Source: Rhabdophis nuchalis (taxonomy: Eukaryota > Chordata > Lepidosauria > Squamata > Natricidae). From it: a DNA stretch of 64,000 nucleotides. Location of the stretch: contig CM077648.1 in the NCBI GenBank assembly GCA_039707465.1, positions 25,544,119-25,608,118 of the forward strand, in the 5' to 3' direction. The notes beneath the pieces were generated by a model that was given only the letters and a program-made list of their open reading frames with translations, was not told the DNA's origin and made no database searches. Of the stretch, positions 53,431 through 64,000 are shown piece after piece (positions within the stretch are counted from its first letter, which is position 1; every line of letters starts with the position of its first letter). The position numbers were made by a program, and so were the translations under genes.

Positions 53431-54009
53431 TATATTAGGGGTTAAAATGACAAAGCAGTCTTATTAATATGCTATGCAGCTTTGTGATTTGTGCAAACAC
53501 TGCTTTTTACTATTGTATGCACATTTGCTGTTAGGTTTGCAAAGCCTGTTAGTAGCTTTGGGTCCCTTTGTCCTCAAATATCACTGATTATTAATATATT
53601 TTACTTTCAATTGCCAGTCAGCAGCTACACATTGCTGATTCATCCTGCCTCTTTACAGTACATACCAGCAGAAATAGGATGGCAGTTCTTGAGAAAACAT
53701 GTCTCAGATGTAAGCATGCAGCATTCATTGTGCTAAATTTTGCAGGGGAGATACTTAACACATTTTTTTGTGGGCAGCAACTGTGATAAGGCAGAATTCC
53801 TGTTCCCTAAAAGACTTGCAAACACTAATAAATTAGCTAATGGAGATTTATCTCAAATTCCACATGGCTTTTTAACCAGCCTTTTTGAAACTAAGTATCC
53901 TGCTCTGATTTGGACTAGCCTCCATTTCTGGTTAAAACAAACAAAAAGTAGATTTATTCAACCTAAGATAATATCCATACTCTAAATCCATGAGTTCCAA
54001 TCTTTCCCC
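53431..54009. other. Intergenic, nothing recognised
   Basis: No repeat ends or coding signal. Confidence 0.5.
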
Positions 54010-54045
54010 AACCAGACCTGATGTTAGTTATCATCAGGTCTGGTT
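54010..54045. repeat. 14-bp-stem hairpin at the 5' junction of an L2 copy
   Basis: AACCAGACCTGATG and its exact inverse CATCAGGTCTGGTT around an 8-nt loop TTAGTTAT, directly before the L2 coding sequence begins. Confidence 0.85.
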
Positions 54046-54960
54046 GCCCGATTCAACCAGCTTTCTCCAACGCTGGCCATAGGGGGCGAACATCTTGCCC
54101 CTGTGGATGGGGCGCGCAATTTGGGAGTCCTCCTGGATACCCGGCTGTCTATGGAAGAGCAAGTGACAGCCGTGGCCAGGAGGGCGTTTCACCAGGTTCG
54201 CCTGGTTCGCCAATTGCGCCCCCTATTGGATCGGGACGCCCTTCGCACAGTCACTCATGCCCTCGTGACATCCCGACTGGACTACTGCAACTCCCTCTAC
54301 ATGGGGCTCCCCTTGAGGTGCACCCGGAGGCTTCAGTTAGTTCAGAATGCAGCCGCGCGAGCAATTATGGGAACCACTAGGTTTACCCATGTAACACCGC
54401 TCTTGCGCGAGCTGCACTGGCTGCCTGTCGTCTTCCGGGTGCGCTTCAAGGTGCTGGTTATCATCTTTAAAGCGCTCCATGGCTCGGGACCTAGTTACCT
54501 GCGGGATCGGATCCTGCCTCACACATCCTCACGGCCGATTCGCTCCCACAGGGAGGGACTTCTCCGGGTGCCGTCCACTAGACTTTGTCAGCGGGCGACG
54601 CCCAGGGGAAGGGCTCTCTCTGTGGCGGGCCCGGCCCTCTGGAACGACCTTCCCCCCGATATTAGAACGACCACGGACCTCCGCTCCTTCCGCCTGAAAC
54701 TAAAGACACATCTTTTCCGCCTGGCCGGCCTAGGGTAGTCTCTCTCTCTATGGGTTTTTTAACTGTTTATTTATATTGAGTGGGGATTTTTAGTTAATGG
54801 GATTTTAGCACAGGTGTTTGTTTAATCTGTTTTAAATTGTATGTATTTTTGTATATTTATGGTTTTTATTCTCCCTGTGCACCGCCCCGAGTCCCTGTGG
54901 GGAGAGGGAGCGGTTAATAAATTCAGTTTTATTTTTATTATTATTATCAAAATTCAGTTT
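54046..54960 (+). mobile_element. L2 LINE, 5'-truncated, C-terminal frame open
   Basis: An open frame at 54,103-54,738 (211 codons) encodes the L2 ORF2 C-terminus without a stop: ARNLGVLLDTRLSMEEQVTA, VTSRLDYCNSLYMGLPLRCT, LRELHWLPVVFRVRFKVLVI and ALWNDLPPDIRTTTDLRSFR. The tail CACCGCCCCGAGTCCCTGTG, then TTAATAAATTCAGTTTTA, follows. Reverse transcriptase motifs are lost by truncation. The intact frame marks a fairly young copy. Confidence 0.92.
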
Positions 54961-56757
54961 TAAACATAATTACACAGATCTGGATTATTTCATTTTTTGC
55001 CTACTTGGTCATTGTTCTGTCATTACATTTTTAAAAAAAATATATACTTAAGAAAATTGTAAGGCAAGAAATTTAGACTTCATGTCCAACCTACTTACAA
55101 TTTAAATTAATAATTCTTGCATAGACTTATTTAGTTAAAAGCATTGGTGCATTTGGGAAAAGCAAGTGGACCAGCTGCAGAGAACTTAAAATAGGAGCAC
55201 AAAGGAAGTGATCAACCAGAGGTAATATCACATGGTAGGGATCATGGAGAATTTAAAGGGTGAGACAGGCACGTTTGCAGTTATTCTAGCTACTTTCTTC
55301 AAATATAGAGATTATAGCTGAGTAATGTTTTACACATTACAACTACAATTCTCTATAAAGATGACCTGGGAATTCATCTCACTGGGTGTGTTTGTACAGA
55401 ATGCTAAACCAGATAGAACCATGGTTTATTGTATTTGCCAAGCTGTACCAAATACACTGAAGCATGAACTAACCACAGTACTACTGTTGTTGTCTCTAAA
55501 TTCTCAACCATTGCAGGAAAGGCCTATGGAAAAGTCTTAACTTTTTGTTGTCATCTAATAGTTGTCCAGAGTTCTATAGCTGTAATCTGATAAAACCTAA
55601 ACTTAAGTAATTTGGACTTTAAACTTTGATTTGGAAAGCACACTAAACTGTAAACCAAGCACATTTTAACCATGCATATTACACAAACTCAGCTATCTGG
55701 TTGGATTCAGATTCTGATACATAAACCTCTGGTTTATGTATCTGATCTCATCTCAATTTCTACATGGTTCTTTGATTTTATTCTTGCAGGCAATTCAGTA
55801 TCTATGTAAGGTGGAATTAAAACACAATTCAGTTCTGAACAACATGTGTTTTTCCATTCTCTACAATATTCCACAGCAATAACTTAATATGCTTTCTTCA
55901 ACTGCTACAGAGAGTGGAGAGATCCATTTGAAATGTTTGGCTGGAGTGTAGATCAGAAAATGACCCCCCACCCTCACCCCCATTGGACATAAACAACATT
56001 GTGGGTAAAGCTCATGATGGAACCATCTCATTTTGGGAGGTGTCCCTCTCTTCCAGCACCACAATCTAATTTAGTAAAAATATTTTAGGTCTTCTTTGTA
56101 GACTTTTAGAGAGAGCTGGAAGGAGTGCTTGGGATGAACAAACCAGAAAGATAAGTGCTTTACAAACATTCTCTTCTATAAAATGAATGGCTGGTTCTCC
56201 CTCAACAGAAACTAGAATTTGAAGTTCACTGCTTCTTGAAAGCTCCGGATTATAGAAGTCTGACTTAATAGTTCAACAATGGGCAGTGCTTTATAGCATT
56301 CCTTTTAATTTATTATAATAACAGCAATAAATAAACATTTTAAAACTTCAATTCCTTCAATTCCTATTGGATTTATATCATTGTGAATGTCCAGCACTCA
56401 TCAAAACCATGATAAAGCTTTTATAGCCTTGTCCAAATAAAGACACATTATTTTCCTTTTAACGTAATTGTACATCTTTGATTTTTCTGCGTAATACAAG
56501 ATATGGCATAAAATATTTTGGAAAGAGGATCTAAATTTACTGTAATTGATATAGGTGTAGGCTAAATAAACTTATCTATTCTGATCAATACATAGTGTTT
56601 CATATGTACAGCTACAAATGATATTTTAGTAACAAAGAAAACATCTAATTGAGAAGTGCAGTATTTGTTCAACAAACATGTTTTCAACCCTGGATTTTCC
56701 TTTTGTATTACAGAACTGAATGGGCAAAAAGTCATCCATCATCTTTCTGTCTACCAT
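54961..56757. other. Intergenic, nothing recognised
   Basis: AT-rich sequence; short frames only, no repeat termini identified. Confidence 0.5.
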
Positions 56758-56985
56758 AGCAATAGCACTAAAACTTATATACCGCTTCACAGTGCTTTGC
56801 AGCCCTCTCTAAGTGGTTTACAGAGTCAGCATATTGTCCTCAATAATTTGGGTCCTCATTTTACAAACCTTGGATGGATGGAAGGCTGAATCAACCTTGA
56901 TCCCCTCAGGATCAAACTCCAGGCTGTGGGCAGAGTTAGTCTGCAATATTGCATTCTAACCACTGAGCCACCAGTGCCATGTATT
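56758..56985 (-). mobile_element. tRNA-derived SINE, nearly full length
   Basis: On the minus strand: head GTGGCTCAGTGGTTAGAATG (box A-like), box B-like GAGTTTGATCC, the GGATGGAAGGCTGA-region body, then TGCTGACTCTGTAAACCACT and GAAGCGGTATATAAGTTTTA at the 3' end. The last part is shared with 38,293 and 20,183. Confidence 0.82.
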
Positions 56986-59915
56986 TCTTGACCACTGTGC
57001 GGAAACACAGTTTATTTGAACACGTGCTGTATAATATGTTTCAAGTTTATACTGTTTGGGGAAATAATAAATTTCCTTTAGATCCTTAATTCATATTTAA
57101 ACATTTGTATATTGCGATTTTATTCTGAGGTTTGATCTTTTGATTGATATTCTGGTTTCCTTTATACTTATTTGTTCTTTGAAGCATCTTAGATGAAGGA
57201 GGTAAAACTATATTCTGTCTCCTACCAAGTCAAATTGATCATGAAGGACAAATTGTATTTAAAGTTGTATTTAAGAATATCATTATATGTACAGATAATA
57301 TAGGATATGAACTTTTTAAAAACAGTACTTAAAATTTAGCAAAATTCCTTATTCATAGTTAAAGCATTCCAGGCCTTTTATCAAAACAATCAATAGTCAC
57401 TTCACTGGCTCTACCACACTCCTTTTGACTATTGGCAAAACTTGTCATCAGGGCCTTGCAAAAAGCCAGTGAGTTTGGGCCAATTTGATCTTCTAATGAT
57501 GTTCCACAGGCTGGGTGCCATGGCGCAAAGGTTCTCTTCCATGGAGATTTTAGGTCATTACCAGCACAGTATTAGTGGGAAGAATTAGGCTACCTCATCA
57601 TTTAAATATGTGACATACTTATGCAAGTATTTGTGGATATAGATGGTGATGGACATACCATACTTTATTTATATCCTCAATGAAAGCAGGAAGATCAGAA
57701 CAGTTTAAGAAAAATCTTTTTATTTCATTACTGAAAAAAGAGTAAAGAAATGTAAATATGAATTAAAGATACAGAATGGTTGCAGCATAGTGTAGCATTA
57801 TGTGGGAATGACCTTGGAAGATATGGGGAAAACACACAGCCAGGGGAATGGTCAAAAGAGAAACAGCTTAACCTGTAGAAGGAATGTGGGCAAGGCAAAC
57901 ATTTCAGAAGAGACCCTCCCTAGTTTCTTGGACTGCAAAGACCACACAGAATAAATATGCTTTATTTGCAATTTAAACTTCTAATAAAGTAGAATTAGTT
58001 CATCCGAGCATGCTTCCTATCTGGACTAGCTCACAAAGATGACATATAGCCCTTTTAGGTTACATATAGCCTTAAGCATTAAAGCCCCCTTTGAAGTACT
58101 ATCCTGACATCCTTAAAACTAACTTGTAAAGTAAACCAGATTGGGAAGAATGAGAAGTGACGTCAAAATCTACTTTTGACATAGTATAATAACTTTCCTC
58201 ACTGAATTCCTGATTCTGGCATATAAATCATAAACAGATAAAAAAAAGAGCAAAGAGTAATTTGAGTAGGTTGGATTAGAATGCAGAAGGAGGGGATTAA
58301 GCTGTTAACTGTAATGAAGATTACTTTTATGGTCTTTGTCCTCTGAGTCATTGCTTATCTTAAGGTGGGGTTGGGCAGGAATAATACAGTATGTATTTAG
58401 GTGACAAAACTATTACAAGGATAAAAGTCCATTAATCACAGAAAAGCTGGATTGAGAGTTTCTGCTAACTATTTAGCGGAAACTGTATGTGAGAAACAAA
58501 TTTATGATATTGTCTGGTTAAACATTTAAACAGAAACTTCTAAAAATGTAAGTGTGTAAAATGCTACATTCTGTAATATTTTTCTGAACTGATGAATTCC
58601 AGCAAAAATGAAGTCACAACAGTACAATTGTTAATTTCATTCTCAAAAAAAACCTATGGTACTTCTTCTGCATTCTAATTTTGGTGCTTATTCAAAGATC
58701 AGTCTAATATTTTTTTGGAAGTCTTAATAACTTAAAAGTACCAATTGTGTCCATTTATAGTATTGCTCCAGTTATGCCACTCTGGTTTCATGAAAGAAGT
58801 GCTTTTAGAAAAATAAATTCTATTTGCTTCAGTATAGACTAACAGAAAAGTTTGATCTTGGAAAAAAATAGAGAAAAAAATACTTAGATTGAAGATTTTG
58901 TATAATAAATAAGTTTAATAAACGTAATAAGGGCTACCCTTTTAATTATTTTTTTAATTTAATTTCATGTTCCTCTGGCATATATTTGCACTAAGGAAAG
59001 TACAAATTCTGATAATTTAATAACAATTTATTTTCCTTGGCTTGGAAAGTGACAAGCCACATTTTTTAAAAAAAAGCCTTGATAACAATTTTTTCTTTTA
59101 AAATTATACATGAAATTTCTAATACTAATAAATTATATATGTTATTTAGTGAAATAATATTACTTGTCTGGAAGACAATTAAAATCCTTATAATATGTAA
59201 AACAAGCAACTTCTAGCCACTAAATAATTGCCATTTGGGGTGGGGGTGATTACTGGTCCCCAATTACCCTTCTCAGATATTATTTTCCATAATCTGCTTC
59301 CAGAGTTTAGACAAATCCAGTAGAACAGCATGGGATGTGTAGTTAAATGTGTAGTAGTTAAAAATGATTACAGTAAATGATTGCTGTGTAGAGAAAGAAA
59401 ACCTTCTTTCCAACTGATCAAACTAGCCCTTCTGATTGAGAGATAATGGTCAGAATACAACTTTTTGTGCATTAATGTTGGATAATTAAATGGATATATT
59501 TAATATCTGTCCATATTATCCAACCATAATTTTAAAGCCTATCAATTAAATTTATGAACAATCGCCATCATGTGAGATCTGTTAGAATTTTGCCTATATA
59601 CTGGTACTTGACTCCAAACATTTTTGTAACTTCCATGAACACAGGCAGTGCCTGGAGAGGAAGCCTACATTTGCAATTAAAGGGACATTGCAATTAGTTA
59701 GTCCACTGTGTTTTAATACAATTCCAGAGTTATACAACAAATTATATAAAATAAATACAAATTAAATATTATCTTGATACTGTGCAGATTAGGCAAAAAG
59801 TTTAGGTCATGACATGATATGTGTTTGGTTTTTTAACATGTTGCCTCATCCCAGACAATTGTGGTTTTCTTCAGCAATATCTGAACTACCACAACTGTGT
59901 GCAAAACAATCAGTA
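56986..59915. other. Intergenic, nothing recognised
   Basis: 2.9 kb of AT-rich sequence, the longest stretch here without a repeat I can name. No open frame over about 60 codons. Confidence 0.5.
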
Positions 59916-60313
59916 CAGTTAGTCCTCACTTACTGACTACTATTCCAATTTATTTTATTCATTTATCAAATGTATATGCCACTCATCTCACAATGCAAGG
60001 CAACATTGAGCGGCTTACAATATATGACCATTCAAAGTTACAATAGCACTGAAAAATTAGATTTCTGACAGGTCCTCAAAGTTGTGGCTTTGCAGCATCT
60101 CCATGATTATGTGATTATGAATCAGGCACTTGACAACCAGCACATATGGTCACATGACATTGTACTTAATGACCACAAATGATTTGCTTCCCAGCCACAG
60201 CTGGAATTGATATACCTACGTCAGCATATAGTAATGTGACATTTCATTTTAAAGATGGGCCATTTAGTTTTGGAGTTGCCAGTTCCAATTGAGGTCATTA
60301 AGTAAGGATTAGC
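59916..60313. mobile_element. TIR element (CTCGACTTA family), interrupted copy
   Basis: Starts CAGTTAGTCCTCACTTACTG and ends TTAAGTAAGGATTAGC. At about 59,943-60,027 an 85-bp insert resembles an L2-type tail in antisense orientation (TTTATTTTATTCATTTATCA, GGCAACATTGAGCGGCTTAC). It shares a TA at 60,314-60,315 with the next copy. Confidence 0.65.
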
Positions 60314-60315
60314 TA

Positions 60316-60706
60316 CACAAATAGTTTTCAACTTACAACAGTTCATTTACTGTTCATTCAAAGTTACGACAACATTGAAAAAAGTGACTTAACTGTAGCA
60401 GCATCCCCACGGTCACATGATCAAAATTTGGACACTTGGCAACTAGCTCAGATTTATGACGGTTGCAGTGTCCTGTGAACTCAGTGTCCTGAGTCATGTG
60501 TTTACCTTTTGCAACCTTCTGACAAGCAAAGCCAATGGGGAAGCCAGTTTCACTTAATGACCGTGTCACTAACTTAACAATTGCAGTGACTCACTTAATA
60601 ACTGTGGCAAGAATGGTCATAAAATGGGGCAAAATTCAATTAACAAATGTCTCGCTTAGCAACAGGCCAATTTTGAGCTGAATTGTGCTAGGTTGAGGAC
60701 TACCTG
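60316..60706. mobile_element. TIR element (CTCGACTTA family)
   Basis: Starts CACAAATAGTTTTCAACTTA and ends GGTTGAGGACTACCTG before TA. Same orientation as the copy immediately to its left; body collinear with 10,063 and 15,248. Confidence 0.75.
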
Positions 60707-60708
60707 TA

Positions 60709-61354
60709 TAAAGAACACTGTTTCTACAACCAGCAGCCTCAAATCTAAAAATATAGGTGACTGGTTCAGTTAGGTTTATTTCCAAATGAGCCGCCACTTC
60801 CTGGGAACTTGTTTGAATTATCCTGGTGACTCAGAAGACCCTCGGCTCAGAGCTTGCCCTCTTTCTCCTGAGGAAGCTGAAAGGTGATTCTGCTATTCAC
60901 TACAGGTAAAGAAGGCTCCCCTCTACCTCACCCAGATTGCTCTGATCACCCATTCAGGTTACAGATGGAAGGCAGTTGAGGTAAATCCTCTGGGGTTGCT
61001 AAGCAACCATGAGGCACGTGCCCTGGCCCTCTGTGAGCAGGCCCTTGGTACTGGGCCTATCCATTCGCCTCAATGGCTACCACAGCAGGGCAAACCAGAG
61101 CCAGCTGCGACACTAGGAAGGCCACAGTAAAAGGAGCCTTTGACCCACGGAGGGGTGGGTATTTCCAGTCCTTAAAACCCCAAAACCACATTTATTCTTC
61201 TCACTTTCCATTTCGGGCACTGAACTGGAGTTCTGTACTTTATAAATGGTGCAGAATGGCTGAGCCATTTTTAGAATGCCAGGGTTGTGCTGTAATTTTA
61301 AAATGTAAATGTTAGTGTCAACATTTTTCAGTATAAAGGTTGTCACTGTTCTTG
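60709..61354. other. Intergenic, moderately GC-rich, unassigned
   Basis: Higher GC than its surroundings at about 60,840-61,160. Contains GAGGCACGTGCCC (E-box CACGTG near 61,016). Could be unique regulatory DNA upstream of the next gene or an old repeat; I cannot tell. Confidence 0.35.
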
Positions 61355-62090
61355 TATTTAGTGCAAAAAGTAAGAGTCTGCATTTAGGCAAGAAAAACCA
61401 AATGCACAGGTATAGTATACTATAGGTGGTATCTCGCTCAATAGTAGTAACTGTGAAACAGTCCTAGTGGACAAATTTAAATATGAGCCAGCAATGTGCT
61501 GCAGCTGCCAAAAAAGCCAACACAGTTCTAGGCTGCATTAACAGAGGGAAAGATAAAGTGTTAATATCACTTTATAATGCCTTGGTAAGGCCAAACTTTG
61601 AATACTGCATCCAGCATTGGTCACCACGATGTAAAGATGTTGAGACTCTAGAAAGAGTGCAGAGAAGAGCAACAAAGATTTTTAGGGGAGGCTAAAACAT
61701 ATAAAGAATGGTTGCTGGAACTGGGTATATTCAGCTTCATGAAAAGAAGGACTAGGGGTAACACGATAGCAATGTTCCAATATCTCAGGGACTGTCACCA
61801 AGAAGAGGGAGTCAATTCTCCAAAGCACCTGAGGGCAGGACAAGAAGCCATGGGTGGAAAACAATCAAGGAGTGAAGCAATCTAGAACTAAGATTTCTTG
61901 ACAGTTAGAACAATTAATCAGTGGAACAACTTGTCTCCAGAAGCTATGAATGCTCCAACACTGTACATTTTTAAGAGATTGGATAACCATTTGTCTGAAA
62001 TGGTATAGGTTTCCTGCCTAAGCAGGGGGTTGGACTAGAAGACCTCCAAGGTCCCTTCCTATTCTATTCTATTCTATTCTATTCTATTCC
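61355..62090 (+). mobile_element. CR1 LINE 3' end with (TTCTA)n
   Basis: Plus-strand C-terminal part of CR1 ORF2: SLHLGKKNQMHRY near the start, SQQCAAAAKKANTVLGCINR, then ISLYNALVRPNFEYCIQHWS and LERVQRRATK. Frame breaks follow before the tail TTTCCTGCCTAAGCAGGGGG and (TTCTA)n at 62,061-62,089. Confidence 0.9.
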
Positions 62091-62929
62091 AACAATGCTC
62101 CATCTTTTTTTTAAATGGGGGGGGGGTCTGGTGAAAAAATAACAGAGAGGTTAACTTAAGTACCCAAGAATAGCCCTAACAAAGTTAAAAAAAGTAGTAT
62201 CTGTATTGCCTCTACTATATATGATATTCACATGTTTATAAACTAATTGAATAAATGCAGTCTTATGCAAGCTTACCTAAATTATCTTCTGCTATTCAGT
62301 GGGGTTTACGTTCAAGTAAGTATGTCTGAGAGTACATCGCTAATTCGTTTTGAATATAGTCATTATTTTTTGGTTTCAAACAGCTTTGTCATGTGATGCA
62401 CTTTTCTTTTGGATTCCATGATTAAAAATGTAGGCTAGAGGAAGGGCAGCGTTCAAATTATTCAATACTACTCTGCAAGCAGGAGCTAAATGGCCATTAG
62501 GTACATCTTCTGAGCCCTACAGCTAAATTATTCCAGAGTTTTGATGGTACAAACTTATTTGTAGCTAAGGAAGTTTGAAGGACAGGGAAAATACACTGGG
62601 ACTCGGGCGAACCCTGAGCTGGGATGCTGAGGAACAGCACATTTCTGGGGGGGGAAAGCAGCAGCATTCTAAAGATCAGATTCTGTCCCAATTTCATGCC
62701 AAAAAGTTTTGTCTCTTTAAGGTGGCTTGTCAAAGGGCAAAGAATTTTGCATGCAGGCTTCTCCACCGTCCTCCCCTAACTCGAATGGTTAATTAGGAAA
62801 AAAAATGAAGTTTTTCCACTTAATTTTAATAGCTGTGTCAAATCTTCCTCCTCCCCACTCTTCTGTTTAGAATGGGGCTTTCCCCCGCCCCTCTTTATAA
62901 ATAAAAATAAATAAATATCCGCTCCTCTA
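62091..62929. other. Intergenic, nothing recognised
   Basis: No repeat ends; poly-G tracts at 62,120 and 62,647. May be upstream flank of the following CpG-rich block. Confidence 0.45.
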
Positions 62930-63548
62930 GAGGTCTTTAACCGGTTTTTCAAGCCCAGCCTTTGAATAGCGGCAGCGGCGGCGACGGCAACAGCAGCAGC
63001 CAGGGCTCTAGAGTGAGTCACTGTTTGCAAATGGAGTGGGCGTGTGTTTGAATGTAAGAGAATGAATGATGTCAGGAAAAGGCTGTGGTAGACAAGGGAG
63101 GTGGGGACAAGCAAAGAGCATGAAGCTGGCTGAAAACGGAATATTGGTTTCAGAAACAGAAACGGCTTGCTCGCCTGTGGTCTCTGTTTTCCTCTTCTCC
63201 TTCCAGGAGCCGCCCTCAGGCCGTGGAAAGCTCTCCAGCTGTTGCACGGCCGGCCTAACGGTCCATACGGCATTCCCCAGAGGCGGGGAGGGAAAGGTGT
63301 GCCGGCTAGAAGTAACGGGGTGGATGAAAACTGGGAGCGGAAGACGGAGGGTGGGCAAACTTTCTTCTAGCTGTTTCTCCTTGCGGCTATTAGCCCGGAG
63401 ATAGGAGTGTCCCTGTACGTAGCCAGAAGGAGCGGCAAGTACTAAAGAAGCCTGGAAGCTCTAAAAAGAACTCGTTCATGCTGGGTTGTTGGAAGGCTTT
63501 GAGTTCCTGTTCTGAGACTGTTGCCTTCGTTAAAAAAGAGAGAGAGAG
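62930..63548 (+). promoter_or_regulatory. CpG-rich block ending in a splice donor, candidate SGMS2 promoter/5' exon
   Basis: GC rises and CpG becomes frequent (GCGGCAGCGGCGGCGACGGC at about 62,971-62,991; further CpGs to 63,430). An AP-1-like TGAGTCA lies at about 63,014. A consensus donor AGAG/GTAAGT occurs with the exon ending at 63,548. No convincing coding frame is present, so it would be an untranslated first exon. In vertebrates PAPSS1 lies head-to-head with SGMS2, which fits strand and position. Promoter status is likely from composition; gene identity is inference. Confidence 0.5.
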
Positions 63549-64000
63549 GTAAGTTCAAGAACTTGATGTGTCAATCAGAGGTTTAGTTCTGGATAAGGAA
63601 AAATGATGCTTCAATTGCTCAGTGTGTTTTCCCTTTAAAGAAAAAGTCAAAGAGCAATTCTTTGGTTATTGGCAGAGAGCAGGTTTATAACAGATTTTTC
63701 TGCTGTAACATATATAAGAGGAATTCTCCTAATGAGGCTGACTTTCAGAGAAGTTTTTTTTTTTTTTTTTTTTACAATTTTGCTGTGTAGGTTAAAAGTT
63801 GTGAAGTACTGTCAAGTATGTTTTCATTAAGGAACTTCCAAAACAGCCAGAAACTTCTTGTTTTGATTTTATTGGTACAAAATATTATAAAAAGTTAAAT
63901 ATAGACATTTCCTTTGGAAACATCTCTTAGAGGTAGAATTGTTCATTTATTGTGAACCAATTCAATTCTAAGACATATCATTGAATTTATTTTCAGGATC
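63549..64000. other. Possible intron 1 of the downstream gene
   Basis: AT-rich again, with a poly-T tract at 63,754-63,773. Nothing else recognised. Confidence 0.4.

Overview
The window looks like nuclear DNA of a squamate reptile, most probably a snake. It holds one spliced vertebrate gene with long introns. The rest is packed with CR1, L2 and L1 LINE remnants, tRNA-derived SINEs, hAT- and mariner-type DNA transposon relics, and (TTCTA)n microsatellites attached to LINE 3' ends, a habit I recall from snake genomes. There are no operons, CRISPR arrays or other prokaryotic features.

Positions 1-31,200 carry the 5' two thirds of PAPSS1 (bifunctional 3'-phosphoadenosine-5'-phosphosulfate synthase 1) on the minus strand. 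I could place nine consecutive coding exons with GT/AG junctions and matching phases: exon 1 at 30,604-30,663 down to exon 9 at 770-905. They encode residues 1-412 plus the first base of codon 413: the whole APS kinase domain, the linker and the N-terminal part of the ATP sulfurylase domain. The remaining exons, including the ATP sulfurylase HNGH motif, lie beyond the left edge. A CpG-rich promoter block surrounds exon 1 (about 30,480-31,230).

Positions 31,200-62,900 look intergenic. They hold hAT MITEs, three L2 copies longer than 700 bp, two CR1 tails, several palindromes, a GC-rich 660-bp hAT element and microsatellites. Around 62,930-63,548 a second CpG-rich block ends in a consensus splice donor. 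By vertebrate synteny (PAPSS1 head-to-head with SGMS2) this may be the promoter and untranslated first exon of SGMS2 on the plus strand; this is inference.

The strongest pattern outside the gene is a set of about 20 short non-autonomous hAT insertions. Nineteen have both ends placed, with full or partial 8-bp target duplications, and 14 of those have TA at the two central positions. That is the preference described for the Buster branch of hAT. The families have different termini but share this target rule, which points to one enzyme class having mobilised all of them. I found no transposase gene in the window and no convincing new protein-coding system.
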